A stretch of 7,848 nt of DNA from an uncultured Collinsella sp. (GCA_900553935.1 USFK01000062.1:1-7848), one strand, 5' to 3'; positions 1-6,382 are shown, counted from the first letter of the stretch. The notes: generated from the sequence alone by a model not told the origin. Program-made: numbers and translations.

Positions 1-30
1 AGGCCGGCCGACACCGAAGGCGCCTCGTCC

Positions 31-70
31 CGCGCCCGATTCCGGGCCGGGGCGCCTGGAATCGGGCGCG
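31..70. repeat. 13-bp perfect inverted repeat downstream of the ABC operon
   Basis: Bases 31-43 (CGCGCCCGATTCC) are the exact reverse complement of 58-70 (GGAATCGGGCGCG), with a 14-base GC-rich loop. It begins 37 bases past the stop codon of the last minus-strand gene, so it could form a very stable RNA hairpin at the end of the operon transcript. Neither side has a T-run directly after the stem, so it does not fit a textbook intrinsic terminator. It could instead protect the 3' end, be an extragenic palindromic repeat, or end a gene lying beyond the window edge. Nothing else is seen in bases 1-107. Confidence 0.6.
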
Positions 71-107
71 CGTACCGCCAATGGACCCGTTTTGCCTTGC
101 TCTCGAG

Positions 108-776
108 CTATTTCACTTCAAACCTTAAGAGCCTTCGCTCCGGCAGATCGGTCATCTTCATCGTGTAAGTCCCGGGAAATGCTTTCTCAAAACGGACGGT
201 CTCGTAACCTTCGAAATAGTCGTTGGTGTTCTGCATCATAAATGGGACGAGCAACTCGTTTTCTGCCCCAACCTCCACGGCAAACGCAGCAGAGCCGCCA
301 AGGACCGGCATGGCTTGCGTTATCAGATCGGTATTGACTACAAAATCATAGTTTGGCGCAGACTCCGGAACCAGATGCCAAACATACGCTTTGATTCCAC
401 CGTCGATATTATCCCTATTTCTGACACGCATCTTTACGGCGATAACGCACGTGATGTCGGCATCCTTCAGTCTCGTTTTCGTATCCACGGTGCCATATTT
501 TGAATAATCGTCATGTGCTCGTTTGAGATACTCGCGCGGCGTGAGCAACTCTGCCCCGTCTATGCAAAACGAATACCCATCAGTCACCACATCCTTCGAC
601 CCCAGAAACGCTCCATCCATCGAGAGCCATTCGCCCTCCGCGTAATATTTCTCAGGAATGACCGTCCGGTTCCCGTTAACGACGCTCACCCTCATGCCCG
701 CAAGGCCGGCAGCAGCACAGCAAAAAAGCGCGAGCGCCGATCTTCTCGTCCACAGGGTCTTCTTCATCGCGCTCAC
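108..776 (-). CDS. Membrane-anchored or secreted accessory protein, DUF5028-like
   Basis: This is a 222-residue protein of unknown function and the last gene of the transporter operon. Its basic N-terminus (K5, K6, R11, R12) precedes a short hydrophobic stretch at residues 13-28, which suggests a signal sequence or a single membrane anchor. The rest is soluble and probably extracytoplasmic. From memory, the block around residues 47-77 (EGEW, then DG and F, then TDGYS and AEL) together with the later beta-rich region resembles DUF5028 proteins, which occur beside bacteriocin-type ABC transporters. I could not test this by search. The GTG start overlaps the ATPase stop by 4 bp (GTGA), implying translational coupling. 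An in-frame ATG three codons on (767) is an alternative: the upstream GGGAAAGG lies 2 bases from the GTG and 11 from the ATG. A subunit-assisting or immunity role is inferred from context only. Confidence 0.8.
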   Translation of the reverse strand: MSAMKKTLWTRRSALALFCCAAAGLAGMRVSVVNGNRTVIPEKYYAEGEWLSMDGAFLGSKDVVTDGYSFCIDGAELLTPREYLKRAHDDYSKYGTVDTKTRLKDADITCVIAVKMRVRNRDNIDGGIKAYVWHLVPESAPNYDFVVNTDLITQAMPVLGGSAAFAVEVGAENELLVPFMMQNTNDYFEGYETVRFEKAFPGTYTMKMTDLPERRLLRFEVK

Positions 777-1417
777 GACCTTTCCCGAACTTTCACAACG
801 GCACCGTCGCGCATGCAGTAAACCCGATCGGCCAGTTCCTCGAGCACCTCTCCGTCATGGCTGGACAGAAGGACCTCACGACCCGTTGATGCCGCCATCG
901 CCACAACGCGCTTGAGCATTTCAACGCCCGCTTCGTCGAGGGCATTCGTTGGCTCATCGAGAACAAGCAGCTTCGGCTTCTCCATAATTGCCGCAGCTAT
1001 CCCCAGACGCTGCTTCATCCCAAGCGAGTATGCTCGGAACTTCTTTTTTTCGTCTGCATCGAGCCCCACGAGCCGCAGGGCAGAGCGAATGTCCTCGGGG
1101 GTGGCAACGCCCTTGATCTGAGCGATGAGCTTCAGATTGTCGTAGCCAGACAGATATCCCAAAAAGGAAGGCGCCTCGATCAACATCCCCAGACTCGGCG
1201 GGAACGAGATGTCCGCCCCAAGCCTTTGGCCATCGATAGAGATTTCGCCTTCGGTAGGCTTGATCAACCCGCAAACCGCTCGCATGAGCATGGTCTTACC
1301 CGAACCGTTTATCCCCTGAAGCCCGACCACAGTCCCAGGGTCAACCTCGATGGACACGTTGCGCAGGACATCGTTTTTACCCATGCGCTTCGATACGCCC
1401 CTTACGATCACACTCAT
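773..1417 (-). CDS. ABC transporter ATP-binding protein, BcrA/LanF type
   Basis: This 214-residue cytoplasmic ATPase should power the two permeases encoded just upstream. It has a Walker A GINGSGKT at 35-42, a degenerate signature YSLGMKQR at 130-137, a Walker B LLVLDE at 150-155 and a switch histidine at 187 (SSHD). At the Q-loop position it has glutamate (LIEAPSF, E81) instead of glutamine. Family knowledge links this E-loop to lantibiotic-immunity and bacitracin-resistance ATPases (LanF, BcrA). The start is set at 1417 because AGGGGG lies 7 bases before that ATG and the ATG overlaps the preceding permease stop (ATGA). A longer in-frame extension to 1480 runs inside the permease gene and is unlikely. 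The length matches the shorter members of the family. The substrate is unknown. Confidence 0.93.
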   Translation of the reverse strand: MSVIVRGVSKRMGKNDVLRNVSIEVDPGTVVGLQGINGSGKTMLMRAVCGLIKPTEGEISIDGQRLGADISFPPSLGMLIEAPSFLGYLSGYDNLKLIAQIKGVATPEDIRSALRLVGLDADEKKKFRAYSLGMKQRLGIAAAIMEKPKLLVLDEPTNALDEAGVEMLKRVVAMAASTGREVLLSSHDGEVLEELADRVYCMRDGAVVKVRERS

Positions 1418-2250
1418 ATCTTGTCCCCCTTTTCTATAAGGTCGGCCCTTCGAAACCACAGTCCACCCAACGATAGGCATAACGACATAAGCCCAATTGA
1501 TGACAAGACACTCGAGCCCGCCGCGATTCCCTCTTTGACAATTCCACCCCAGCGCAACAGCATCAAGGCGTTACCCAATAGCGCCCAATGTCGTGCATAT
1601 GCCGAGCAGATCAGGTAGCTCATTAAAACCACAAACGAGACTGACGACCCAAGCACAAACCCAACCGCTGCCTGCGCAAACGCAAGCGCCTCAAAAGCAA
1701 ATAAGAGACCTATGAAAAACGGCAGCGCATCTGCCTCGGCAGCTTTGAGAAACCACGGCGCCAAATTAGCCAGTTGAAGCGACTCACCATGAATGACCGC
1801 GCTGAACGAGGAGCTCACCACCAAGCTCCAAATCACAACAGAGCAAACCACCACGAGCAGTGAAAATGCCGTTACTGCCGCCACCAAGATAAAACGCGAG
1901 ACCCACCAAAGGGTTCTTGCCCGGCATCGAACAAGCGCTTGCAAACCAAACCCGTGCAACGATTCGGTCGGATAGTCGAGTGTTGTATAGAGAATAAGCA
2001 GAATGAGAAATAGCCATCCTAGCGGAGGCACAAACATGACCCCGGGCCTAGGCTCAAACGGAGCAGATCCGGCAAACACGAGCGCAAGATTATCCGCAAA
2101 CCCCAAGGTATCCGTTCTAACCCCATACACAGAAGACAATCCGTAGGCGTACACCAAGTTCGCAACGGTCACTGCCGCAATTGCAATAAAAGTGATGATG
2201 TTCTTCTTCAAAACGGTCCTCAGGTCCGCGGCGACCAGCCTAAACAGCAT
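1414..2250 (-). CDS. ABC transporter permease subunit, bacteriocin-type (second permease)
   Basis: This 278-residue integral membrane protein has about six hydrophobic segments, near residues 18-38, 75-92, 118-146, 175-195, 197-218 and 243-266. A cytoplasmic basic stretch at about 106-119 contains paired tryptophans (RARTLWW). By recollection this is typical of small BcrB/LanG-like permeases in bacteriocin-associated ABC systems. It should form half of a transmembrane pathway with the permease encoded directly upstream. The chosen ATG at 2250 overlaps the upstream stop by one base (TGATG) and has GAGG 7 bases before it. An ATG at 2274 would add eight residues, but lies within the upstream gene and lacks this spacing. 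Its stop overlaps the ATPase start by 4 bp. Direction of transport and substrate cannot be read from the sequence. Confidence 0.88.
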   Translation of the reverse strand: MLFRLVAADLRTVLKKNIITFIAIAAVTVANLVYAYGLSSVYGVRTDTLGFADNLALVFAGSAPFEPRPGVMFVPPLGWLFLILLILYTTLDYPTESLHGFGLQALVRCRARTLWWVSRFILVAAVTAFSLLVVVCSVVIWSLVVSSSFSAVIHGESLQLANLAPWFLKAAEADALPFFIGLLFAFEALAFAQAAVGFVLGSSVSFVVLMSYLICSAYARHWALLGNALMLLRWGGIVKEGIAAGSSVLSSIGLMSLCLSLGGLWFRRADLIEKGDKI

Positions 2251-3131
2251 CAGACCACCTCGCGTCTTTTCCACGCCCCAGAAAAAGCCAACGAAGCAAG
2301 GGTCAATAATATGATTTCCGCAAAACCGGCTCGAATGTCTGGCCAGTTATTCAGCGATTCCGACCTGATGCTGTTGAGGATATTGCAGTTAAACCCCACA
2401 CAAGCCATTACGCCGAAGATCCAGCCATTTGCAAAATGCCACGCAACCATTAGCAGATACGGGACAATTATCGCTTTGATTCTGCTACGAAACAAAATTG
2501 AGAAGCCAGTTACAGCCATGGATAAAGTCCCGAGCGTGACAGCATCGAACAGCGTGTATGCGAGCACATATGACAAAGGATGCGAATAAAATAGACCGGA
2601 GAAGTAGCTATGCAGGTAAAGTCCTACGTAAGTCGACTCATCGACCCGAGGAAGATACGCAGGAAAAAGCATCGAGACGATCAGGAAATTGACGAGCAGA
2701 GGAATGGCAGTCACTGTAAACGCGGAGAGGAAAGCAGACAGCATCTTTACGTTCACGTACGCCTTTCTGGAAACGCGCGTGCATATCTGCATGTCATAAC
2801 CACTCAAACGCTCAAAGAGACACGACCAAGATCCAGCCAACATTGCAAGCAGGGGCAGTGCATAGAAAAACACCGACGCAGACAGTGGCGCGTTCGCGCT
2901 CACAACAATCCAGTTACCGAAGCTGCTTTCACGTGTTTGACCGAGATAATTTTCGGCTTGCACGCCAACGCCGTAACCAAAAGAAAGAAGGTTGTGGCGC
3001 TCTTTTTCCAAATTTGCCCACGGCTCCAGCGCGGCAGCTATTGCAACTGCGACCGCAATCAAGAGAGCAAGGATAAAAGCTGGACGTCTAATCGTTTTCG
3101 ACAGTTCGTATCTTGCGAGCTTTTGGTTCAT
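2250..3131 (-). CDS. ABC transporter permease subunit, bacteriocin-type (first permease)
   Basis: This 293-residue membrane protein begins with a basic cytoplasmic N-terminus (MNQKLARYELSKTIRR). It then has hydrophobic segments near 18-34, 85-104, 130-157, 187-213, 218-241 and 269-285. A large polar loop at about 38-80 lies after the first segment and is probably extracytoplasmic. A conserved-looking cytoplasmic stretch, ERLSGYDMQICTRVSRKAY (107-125), matches my recollection of permeases next to LanF-like ATPases, where this segment may contact the nucleotide-binding domain. The start at 3131 is supported by a strong AGGAGG four bases upstream. An in-frame extension to 3185 would place this site and the intergenic hairpin inside the coding region. 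The gene is the first of the tightly overlapped transporter block, 54 bp after the secreted-protein gene. Confidence 0.88.
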   Translation of the reverse strand: MNQKLARYELSKTIRRPAFILALLIAVAVAIAAALEPWANLEKERHNLLSFGYGVGVQAENYLGQTRESSFGNWIVVSANAPLSASVFFYALPLLAMLAGSWSCLFERLSGYDMQICTRVSRKAYVNVKMLSAFLSAFTVTAIPLLVNFLIVSMLFPAYLPRVDESTYVGLYLHSYFSGLFYSHPLSYVLAYTLFDAVTLGTLSMAVTGFSILFRSRIKAIIVPYLLMVAWHFANGWIFGVMACVGFNCNILNSIRSESLNNWPDIRAGFAEIILLTLASLAFSGAWKRREVV

Positions 3132-3143
3132 ACGTCCTCCTCC

Positions 3144-3170
3144 CCCTTCCGACCCAGAAAGCCGGAAGGG
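3144..3170 (-). promoter_or_regulatory. Intergenic stem-loop between the secreted-protein and permease genes
   Basis: CCCTTCCG (3144-3151) and CGGAAGGG (3163-3170) are exact reverse complements separated by 11 bases. In the minus-strand transcript the 8-bp hairpin sits 15 nt after the secreted-protein stop and directly before the AGGAGG ribosome site (3141-3136) of the first permease. There is no T-run, so full termination is unlikely. Plausible roles are transcript processing, stabilising the upstream message, or partial attenuation, any of which would give more secreted protein than transporter. The inverted repeat is directly visible; the role is inference. Confidence 0.6.
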
Positions 3171-3185
3171 AGCCATTTCAAACAA

Positions 3186-3698
3186 CTATGCGGGAAGCTT
3201 GTGGAAATGCCCGACGCAGTCGGGGCTCCATACGCCAATAACAGTGCCGTAGCCAGACTCCGCCCATGCAGTCAGTCGCGCCGCAGATCGCCCGTTCTCA
3301 CGGACGAGGTTATACATTTCCCACTGTCCCTTGTGATTCGAACGATACGTTCCCTGAGTACAATTCATGCTGCCGCTACCGCTTGTGTTATACGCACCGT
3401 CTGTATATAACCGAAGCGGATTTCCCGTATGGCCCTGGATATCCAGATAGAGCGATGAGGAATCATCCTTTTGACGGTAGCCAGTTGCACTCGTCCCGGC
3501 ACATTGAAAACTAAATGCCTTATCGGCATTGTTCGTACAGGTCGTAATTCCCGTATCGGCGTTTTGAGTAATGCTGGAAACCTGAGAGGTGTCAAACTCC
3601 TCTTGTGCAAACGATGCAGCGGGAACCCCTAGGGACAGACCAGCTGCAATCACCAAGCCGACTCCGATTCGAGCAATAGCGCTCCTTGGCTTAATCAT
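3186..3698 (-). CDS. Secreted small cysteine-containing protein, candidate bacteriocin-like effector
   Basis: This is a 170-residue protein I cannot assign to a named family. A classic Sec signal peptide is visible: basic residues at 3, 5 and 10, a hydrophobic core at 11-25, and a probable cleavage after SFA (31), just before QEEFD. The mature protein would be about 139 residues, polar, rich in Ser, Thr, Gly and Asn, with four cysteines (54, 66, 113, 161) that could form two disulfides. The C-terminal part (about 125-162: WEMYN, ENGRSAARLTAW, GVWSPDC) has the feel of small secreted beta-sandwich proteins found beside bacteriocin-type ABC transporters, such as DUF2712-like or lactococcin-972-like proteins, but this is only a resemblance. 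The ATG at 3698 is chosen because GGAG lies six bases upstream; a TTG at 3710 would put that site inside the gene. It heads the ABC operon. Confidence 0.82.
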   Translation of the reverse strand: MIKPRSAIARIGVGLVIAAGLSLGVPAASFAQEEFDTSQVSSITQNADTGITTCTNNADKAFSFQCAGTSATGYRQKDDSSSLYLDIQGHTGNPLRLYTDGAYNTSGSGSMNCTQGTYRSNHKGQWEMYNLVRENGRSAARLTAWAESGYGTVIGVWSPDCVGHFHKLPA

Positions 3699-3727
3699 GG
3701 CCTTCTCCAATCAAAAGCGGTTAACAA

Positions 3728-3739
3728 TGCGTCGACGCA
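3728..3739. promoter_or_regulatory. 12-bp perfect palindrome upstream of the secreted-protein gene, candidate operator
   Basis: TGCGTCGACGCA is self-complementary and its nearest base is 29 bases upstream of the secreted-protein ATG, in the only stretch where an operon-specific promoter could lie. Its symmetry and position fit a binding site for a dimeric regulator such as the LuxR-type protein encoded next door. I see only one copy in the window and no convincing -35/-10 pair around it, so the assignment is tentative. Confidence 0.35.
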
Positions 3740-3771
3740 CGGCAACCTTCGCATGAATAGAGAAAGATGTC

Positions 3772-3812
3772 TGTAAACACCCGCTATTGAGTTGATTGCT
3801 CAGGCGTTTACA
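3772..3812 (-). terminator. Stem-loop overlapping the regulator stop codon, possible weak terminator
   Basis: In the minus-strand transcript TGTAAACGCC (3812-3803) can pair with GGTGTTTACA (3781-3772), giving a 10-bp stem with one G-U wobble. The 21-base loop contains a smaller TGAG/CTCA helix. The regulator's TAA stop lies inside the first arm. Downstream is a pyrimidine-rich stretch (GACATCTTTCTC) rather than a clean T-run. It may act as a leaky terminator between the regulator and the secreted-protein operon; readthrough could still link the two. Confidence 0.45.
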
Positions 3813-5943
3813 CGTTATTTACCTGCGATAACAATAAAATTAGCTCCGCCTTATTCTTGATCTTCAACTGGCGGTAAGATGCAGACCGCAGCGCTTGCAC
3901 CGTAGATGCAGCGTAACCGACATCCTCCGCAATGGCCTTTGTCGTTGCCCCCTCTGCCGTCATCAGCAAAATTTGCGACTGAACATCAGAAAGGGAGCGC
4001 GACGTAAGCAGGGCCAGCTGGCGCACGCGGGCCGTTTCGGTGGACCCGTTCGCCCGGTACTCCAAGACGGCCTTCTCGTCCTCAACCGAGCGGGCGAGCG
4101 CGATGTGCGTAACGAACATGGGCACAGACCAGCAAACAATCACCGTTGCCACGACGACATTGACAGCCGAACTTTGCCCCAACAACGACGCGAGGAACAA
4201 CGGCTCGAAAACCGTCAGATCCTGCACCATATTGAGCAAGACAGCCCAAACAGGAGCCGTCGCCCCGAAGCAAAGCATCCATATCCCAAGCATTTTGCGC
4301 TGCGGACAGCTTCGCATCACTATATATGTGAGCAGCACCCCCGTCAGCACCGCAAGTCCATGGATTCGCCCCCTAGCGACCGCATAGATTAAGGCAACCA
4401 TGCCCATTGACACCAACGGCACGATAGCCCGAGCATGGGCATGCACCTTAAACGGACGCAGCCCAACAGCGAGCGAAGCCGTAGACGCCACGCCGCAAAA
4501 CAGGACCGGCACAGCCATCAACGGAACGCGTATGCACATCAATGCCGCGATATAGATAAAAGACCATTCCACAGCAGATAGCACCGCCCATACGTACGGG
4601 CTTCCGAGCCAAATCGCTTCACCCGCTCTATCCAGCGCAGCGCCACGATTCGCTTTTCCACCCGCGTAGCGTAGCGACAGAAGCAGTCCGAGACCCAATG
4701 CGTAGCTTAAGAGGGAAAAGGCGACAGCCCGCGAAACACCGGACCCCCAATCGCTATCCGCCATTACCAAGGGCCCCGCCGCAAGGAGGATAAAGAATAA
4801 TGTGAGCAGGTATCGAAACAGCCGGCGCGTTCGAGCTGATGCCACTATATCGTCAGCATGCCGCTGCGGTAGCTCATGCCCTACAGTATCGCCCTCACCC
4901 GCAAACAGCGCCACGAGCTCGCGTGAGCCCGCAACCGACGCCTTCCCGTATGCTCGGTGAAGCGTTGTTCTCACCGTCGATGGCTTCGTATCCGTCTCCT
5001 TGGCAATTTCCGCCGGCGTTTTCCCTTTGAGCAGCAGTCGAACAAACTGCTCTTCTCTAGGCGACAGGGCAGGGGAAAACACCCCCGCATCGAATGTGTC
5101 GGACGCACAGGCGATATCCGAATTGTTGTCCCGTTTCCCCCTTAGCAACATGCATACGAAGGCAGCAGCGATAACGGACCCCATCGCCAGCAATGCAATG
5201 ACCACGGCATCGCTTGCGAAGTATGCCGCCTCAACAGCCGGAATAAGACCAATAGGAACTGCTACGAGCACAGAACAGGCAAACACGTCGCGCCGCCCAT
5301 GGCCAAAGGCACGAGGGCGGCAAAACGGCGGGGCCACAGTCAATGCGAGATAGACCAACGGAATTAAAAGCGCAAGGCCAATTGACGCGGCCGTTACAGG
5401 GGGCATCCCCCATGGCTCGGGAACGACTCTCCATGAAACTCGACAGCAAAACAGCAGGCAAGACATGACGGCTATTGTTTCTGTAAAAATCGCGTCCTGC
5501 GGGTGACGAGTTTCCCTTTCGTCAGTCCGTGTCGACCTCTGCGTCAAAGGAGAGTCCGCCGTGCCCCAAATAACATATGAGAGAAGCAGCGACCCAACAA
5601 AGCACGAGACACACGAAACGCCATGTAACAACCAAATCGGTGCAAACACGATTGGAATAGAGTCTCCGCGAGCATAGAAAGCCAGGTCGGCCCATTCGGG
5701 AACCGTTGCAATAACACCAAGGAAAACACCGATGGCACCGAGATGCCTCGGCCTTCTCATTCCCCCCTTGCATAGCGCAGCACCATGAACAAACGCCGCG
5801 AGGCATGCGCCCAGGATAACGAGCCAGGTCATTGCACCTGACGCTAGGCCGATTGAAGATGAAAACCGGTGATAAGGGGTGACCGCCATTACGACAAGCG
5901 CAATGGCGCAGGCAAATGTAGCAGAACGGCGGGAAAAGAGCAT
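3808..5943 (-). CDS. Tandem membrane LuxR-type transcriptional regulator with two HTH domains
   Basis: This 711-residue predicted membrane-bound regulator consists of two similarly organised halves. Residues 1-280 hold about eight hydrophobic segments and are followed by a LuxR-type HTH at about 291-348 (LSPREE, then EIA, STVRTTLHRAY and SRELV). Residues 374-620 hold about eight more and are followed by a second, more diverged HTH at about 646-708 (AIAEDVGY, STVQALRSASYRQL, NKAELILLL). Both HTHs would face the cytoplasm if each half has an even number of spans. Single membrane-domain plus LuxR-HTH proteins are common in Coriobacteriia; the doubled form suggests duplication and fusion. No receiver domain or kinase site is seen, so the membrane part is the likely sensor. 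The start at 5943 has GGAGG four bases upstream; an ATG at 5964 overlaps the -10 element and is rejected. It lies directly upstream of the secreted-protein/ABC operon, its inferred target. Confidence 0.88.
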   Translation of the reverse strand: MLFSRRSATFACAIALVVMAVTPYHRFSSSIGLASGAMTWLVILGACLAAFVHGAALCKGGMRRPRHLGAIGVFLGVIATVPEWADLAFYARGDSIPIVFAPIWLLHGVSCVSCFVGSLLLSYVIWGTADSPLTQRSTRTDERETRHPQDAIFTETIAVMSCLLFCCRVSWRVVPEPWGMPPVTAASIGLALLIPLVYLALTVAPPFCRPRAFGHGRRDVFACSVLVAVPIGLIPAVEAAYFASDAVVIALLAMGSVIAAAFVCMLLRGKRDNNSDIACASDTFDAGVFSPALSPREEQFVRLLLKGKTPAEIAKETDTKPSTVRTTLHRAYGKASVAGSRELVALFAGEGDTVGHELPQRHADDIVASARTRRLFRYLLTLFFILLAAGPLVMADSDWGSGVSRAVAFSLLSYALGLGLLLSLRYAGGKANRGAALDRAGEAIWLGSPYVWAVLSAVEWSFIYIAALMCIRVPLMAVPVLFCGVASTASLAVGLRPFKVHAHARAIVPLVSMGMVALIYAVARGRIHGLAVLTGVLLTYIVMRSCPQRKMLGIWMLCFGATAPVWAVLLNMVQDLTVFEPLFLASLLGQSSAVNVVVATVIVCWSVPMFVTHIALARSVEDEKAVLEYRANGSTETARVRQLALLTSRSLSDVQSQILLMTAEGATTKAIAEDVGYAASTVQALRSASYRQLKIKNKAELILLLSQVNNV

Positions 5944-5962
5944 ACGGCCTCCATAGCGTGTC

Positions 5963-5968
5963 ATTATA
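5963..5968 (-). promoter_or_regulatory. Promoter -10 element for the tandem LuxR regulator
   Basis: The minus strand reads TATAAT, a consensus -10 hexamer, 19 bases before the regulator ATG at 5943. A transcript starting about seven bases downstream would have a leader of only about 13 nt, still containing the GGAGG site at 5952-5948. The -35 region is weak (GATAAA at a 17-bp spacing). The spacer holds overlapping symmetric motifs (CGAGCGGCTCG and GCTCGAGC), which could serve as an operator, so the promoter may depend on an activator. Confidence 0.55.
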
Positions 5969-6085
5969 TCGCTCGAGCCGCTCGTTTATCTCTGTTCTCA
6001 CACCAGCCAGCATCAATGATTCAGGCGAACTCCAATCCGCGCCAGATCACGGTCCGGCTTTTGTTCGCAGTCCCCACATCAAAGC

Positions 6086-6269
6086 GGGATGCGGTTTCCT
6101 TTTGGACGCCGGTTCGGAAAGCGCATCCCGTTCCAGGGCAATATTCTGGGATGCAGTTTCCGCAGCCCACCCCATTTGGAAAGCGCATCCCATAATTTGG
6201 CTGAAAACTGAGATGCGCTTTCCAAACGAGCCGAAACGGGCCGAATCGATCGGGCCACCTCGCATCCCG
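6086..6269. repeat. Array of five alternating 14-bp repeats with 30/32-bp periodicity
   Basis: Copies of GGGATGCGCTTTCC or close variants occur at 6086-6099 (+), 6116-6129 (-), 6148-6161 (+), 6178-6191 (-) and 6210-6223 (+). A partial copy (CGCATCCC) follows at 6261-6268. Start-to-start distances are 30, 32, 30 and 32 bases and orientation alternates strictly. The 16- and 18-base stretches between copies are unrelated to each other. Adjacent copies can form 14-bp stems with one or two mismatches. The array lies between the divergent regulator and kinase genes and holds no gene. It may be a phased operator array or a REP-like palindromic element. The rest of the 439-bp intergenic region shows nothing except the two promoters. 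Confidence 0.85.
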
Positions 6270-6293
6270 CTATCCTCGCCATCTGCCCGAGCG

Positions 6294-6302
6294 TGCTACA
6301 CT
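6294..6302 (+). promoter_or_regulatory. Possible extended -10 promoter for the kinase gene
   Basis: TGCTACACT has the TGn extension followed by TACACT, four of six matches to TATAAT. It lies about 80 bases before the kinase start, giving a leader of roughly 75 nt. No good -35 hexamer is seen at 16-18 bases upstream, which is tolerated by extended -10 promoters. The repeat array ends about 25 bases upstream, placing it where an activator or repressor could bind. Confidence 0.4.
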
Positions 6303-6382
6303 AGCAGCATCTATGCCACCGCGAACGGCTCGGCCCCGCGCCCGCCGCTCGCAAACGAACTTTAAACGCACGAGGGTTGGCC

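Noticed and set aside
108..776. Tat signal or lipoprotein signal in the accessory protein
   Set aside because: TRRSALAL lacks the usual Tat consensus residues after the arginines, and the cysteine pair at 19-20 follows LALF rather than a lipobox with a small residue at -1.
2610..3410. 266-codon plus-strand open frame opposite the first permease and secreted-protein genes
   Set aside because: It is antisense to two well-supported genes, has a low-complexity basic composition with no domain, and no convincing ribosome site. It is a shadow frame.
3186..3698. Naming the secreted protein as lactococcin 972
   Set aside because: It is longer than that family's precursors, and the locus lacks the large associated integral membrane protein; only a loose C-terminal resemblance is seen.
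3699..3771. Specific promoter for the secreted-protein operon
   Set aside because: TTTACA and TATTCA on the minus strand are only 12 bases apart, and no other pair has acceptable spacing and match, so no promoter is called.
5522..6016. Minus-strand 164-codon frame overlapping the regulator's N-terminus
   Set aside because: It is a cysteine- and arginine-rich alternative frame within a gene whose other frame shows clear membrane segments and HTH domains.
6086..6223. CRISPR array
   Set aside because: Repeats are only 14 bp, alternate in orientation and are separated by 16-18 bases. CRISPR repeats are longer and in one direction, and no cas genes are present.
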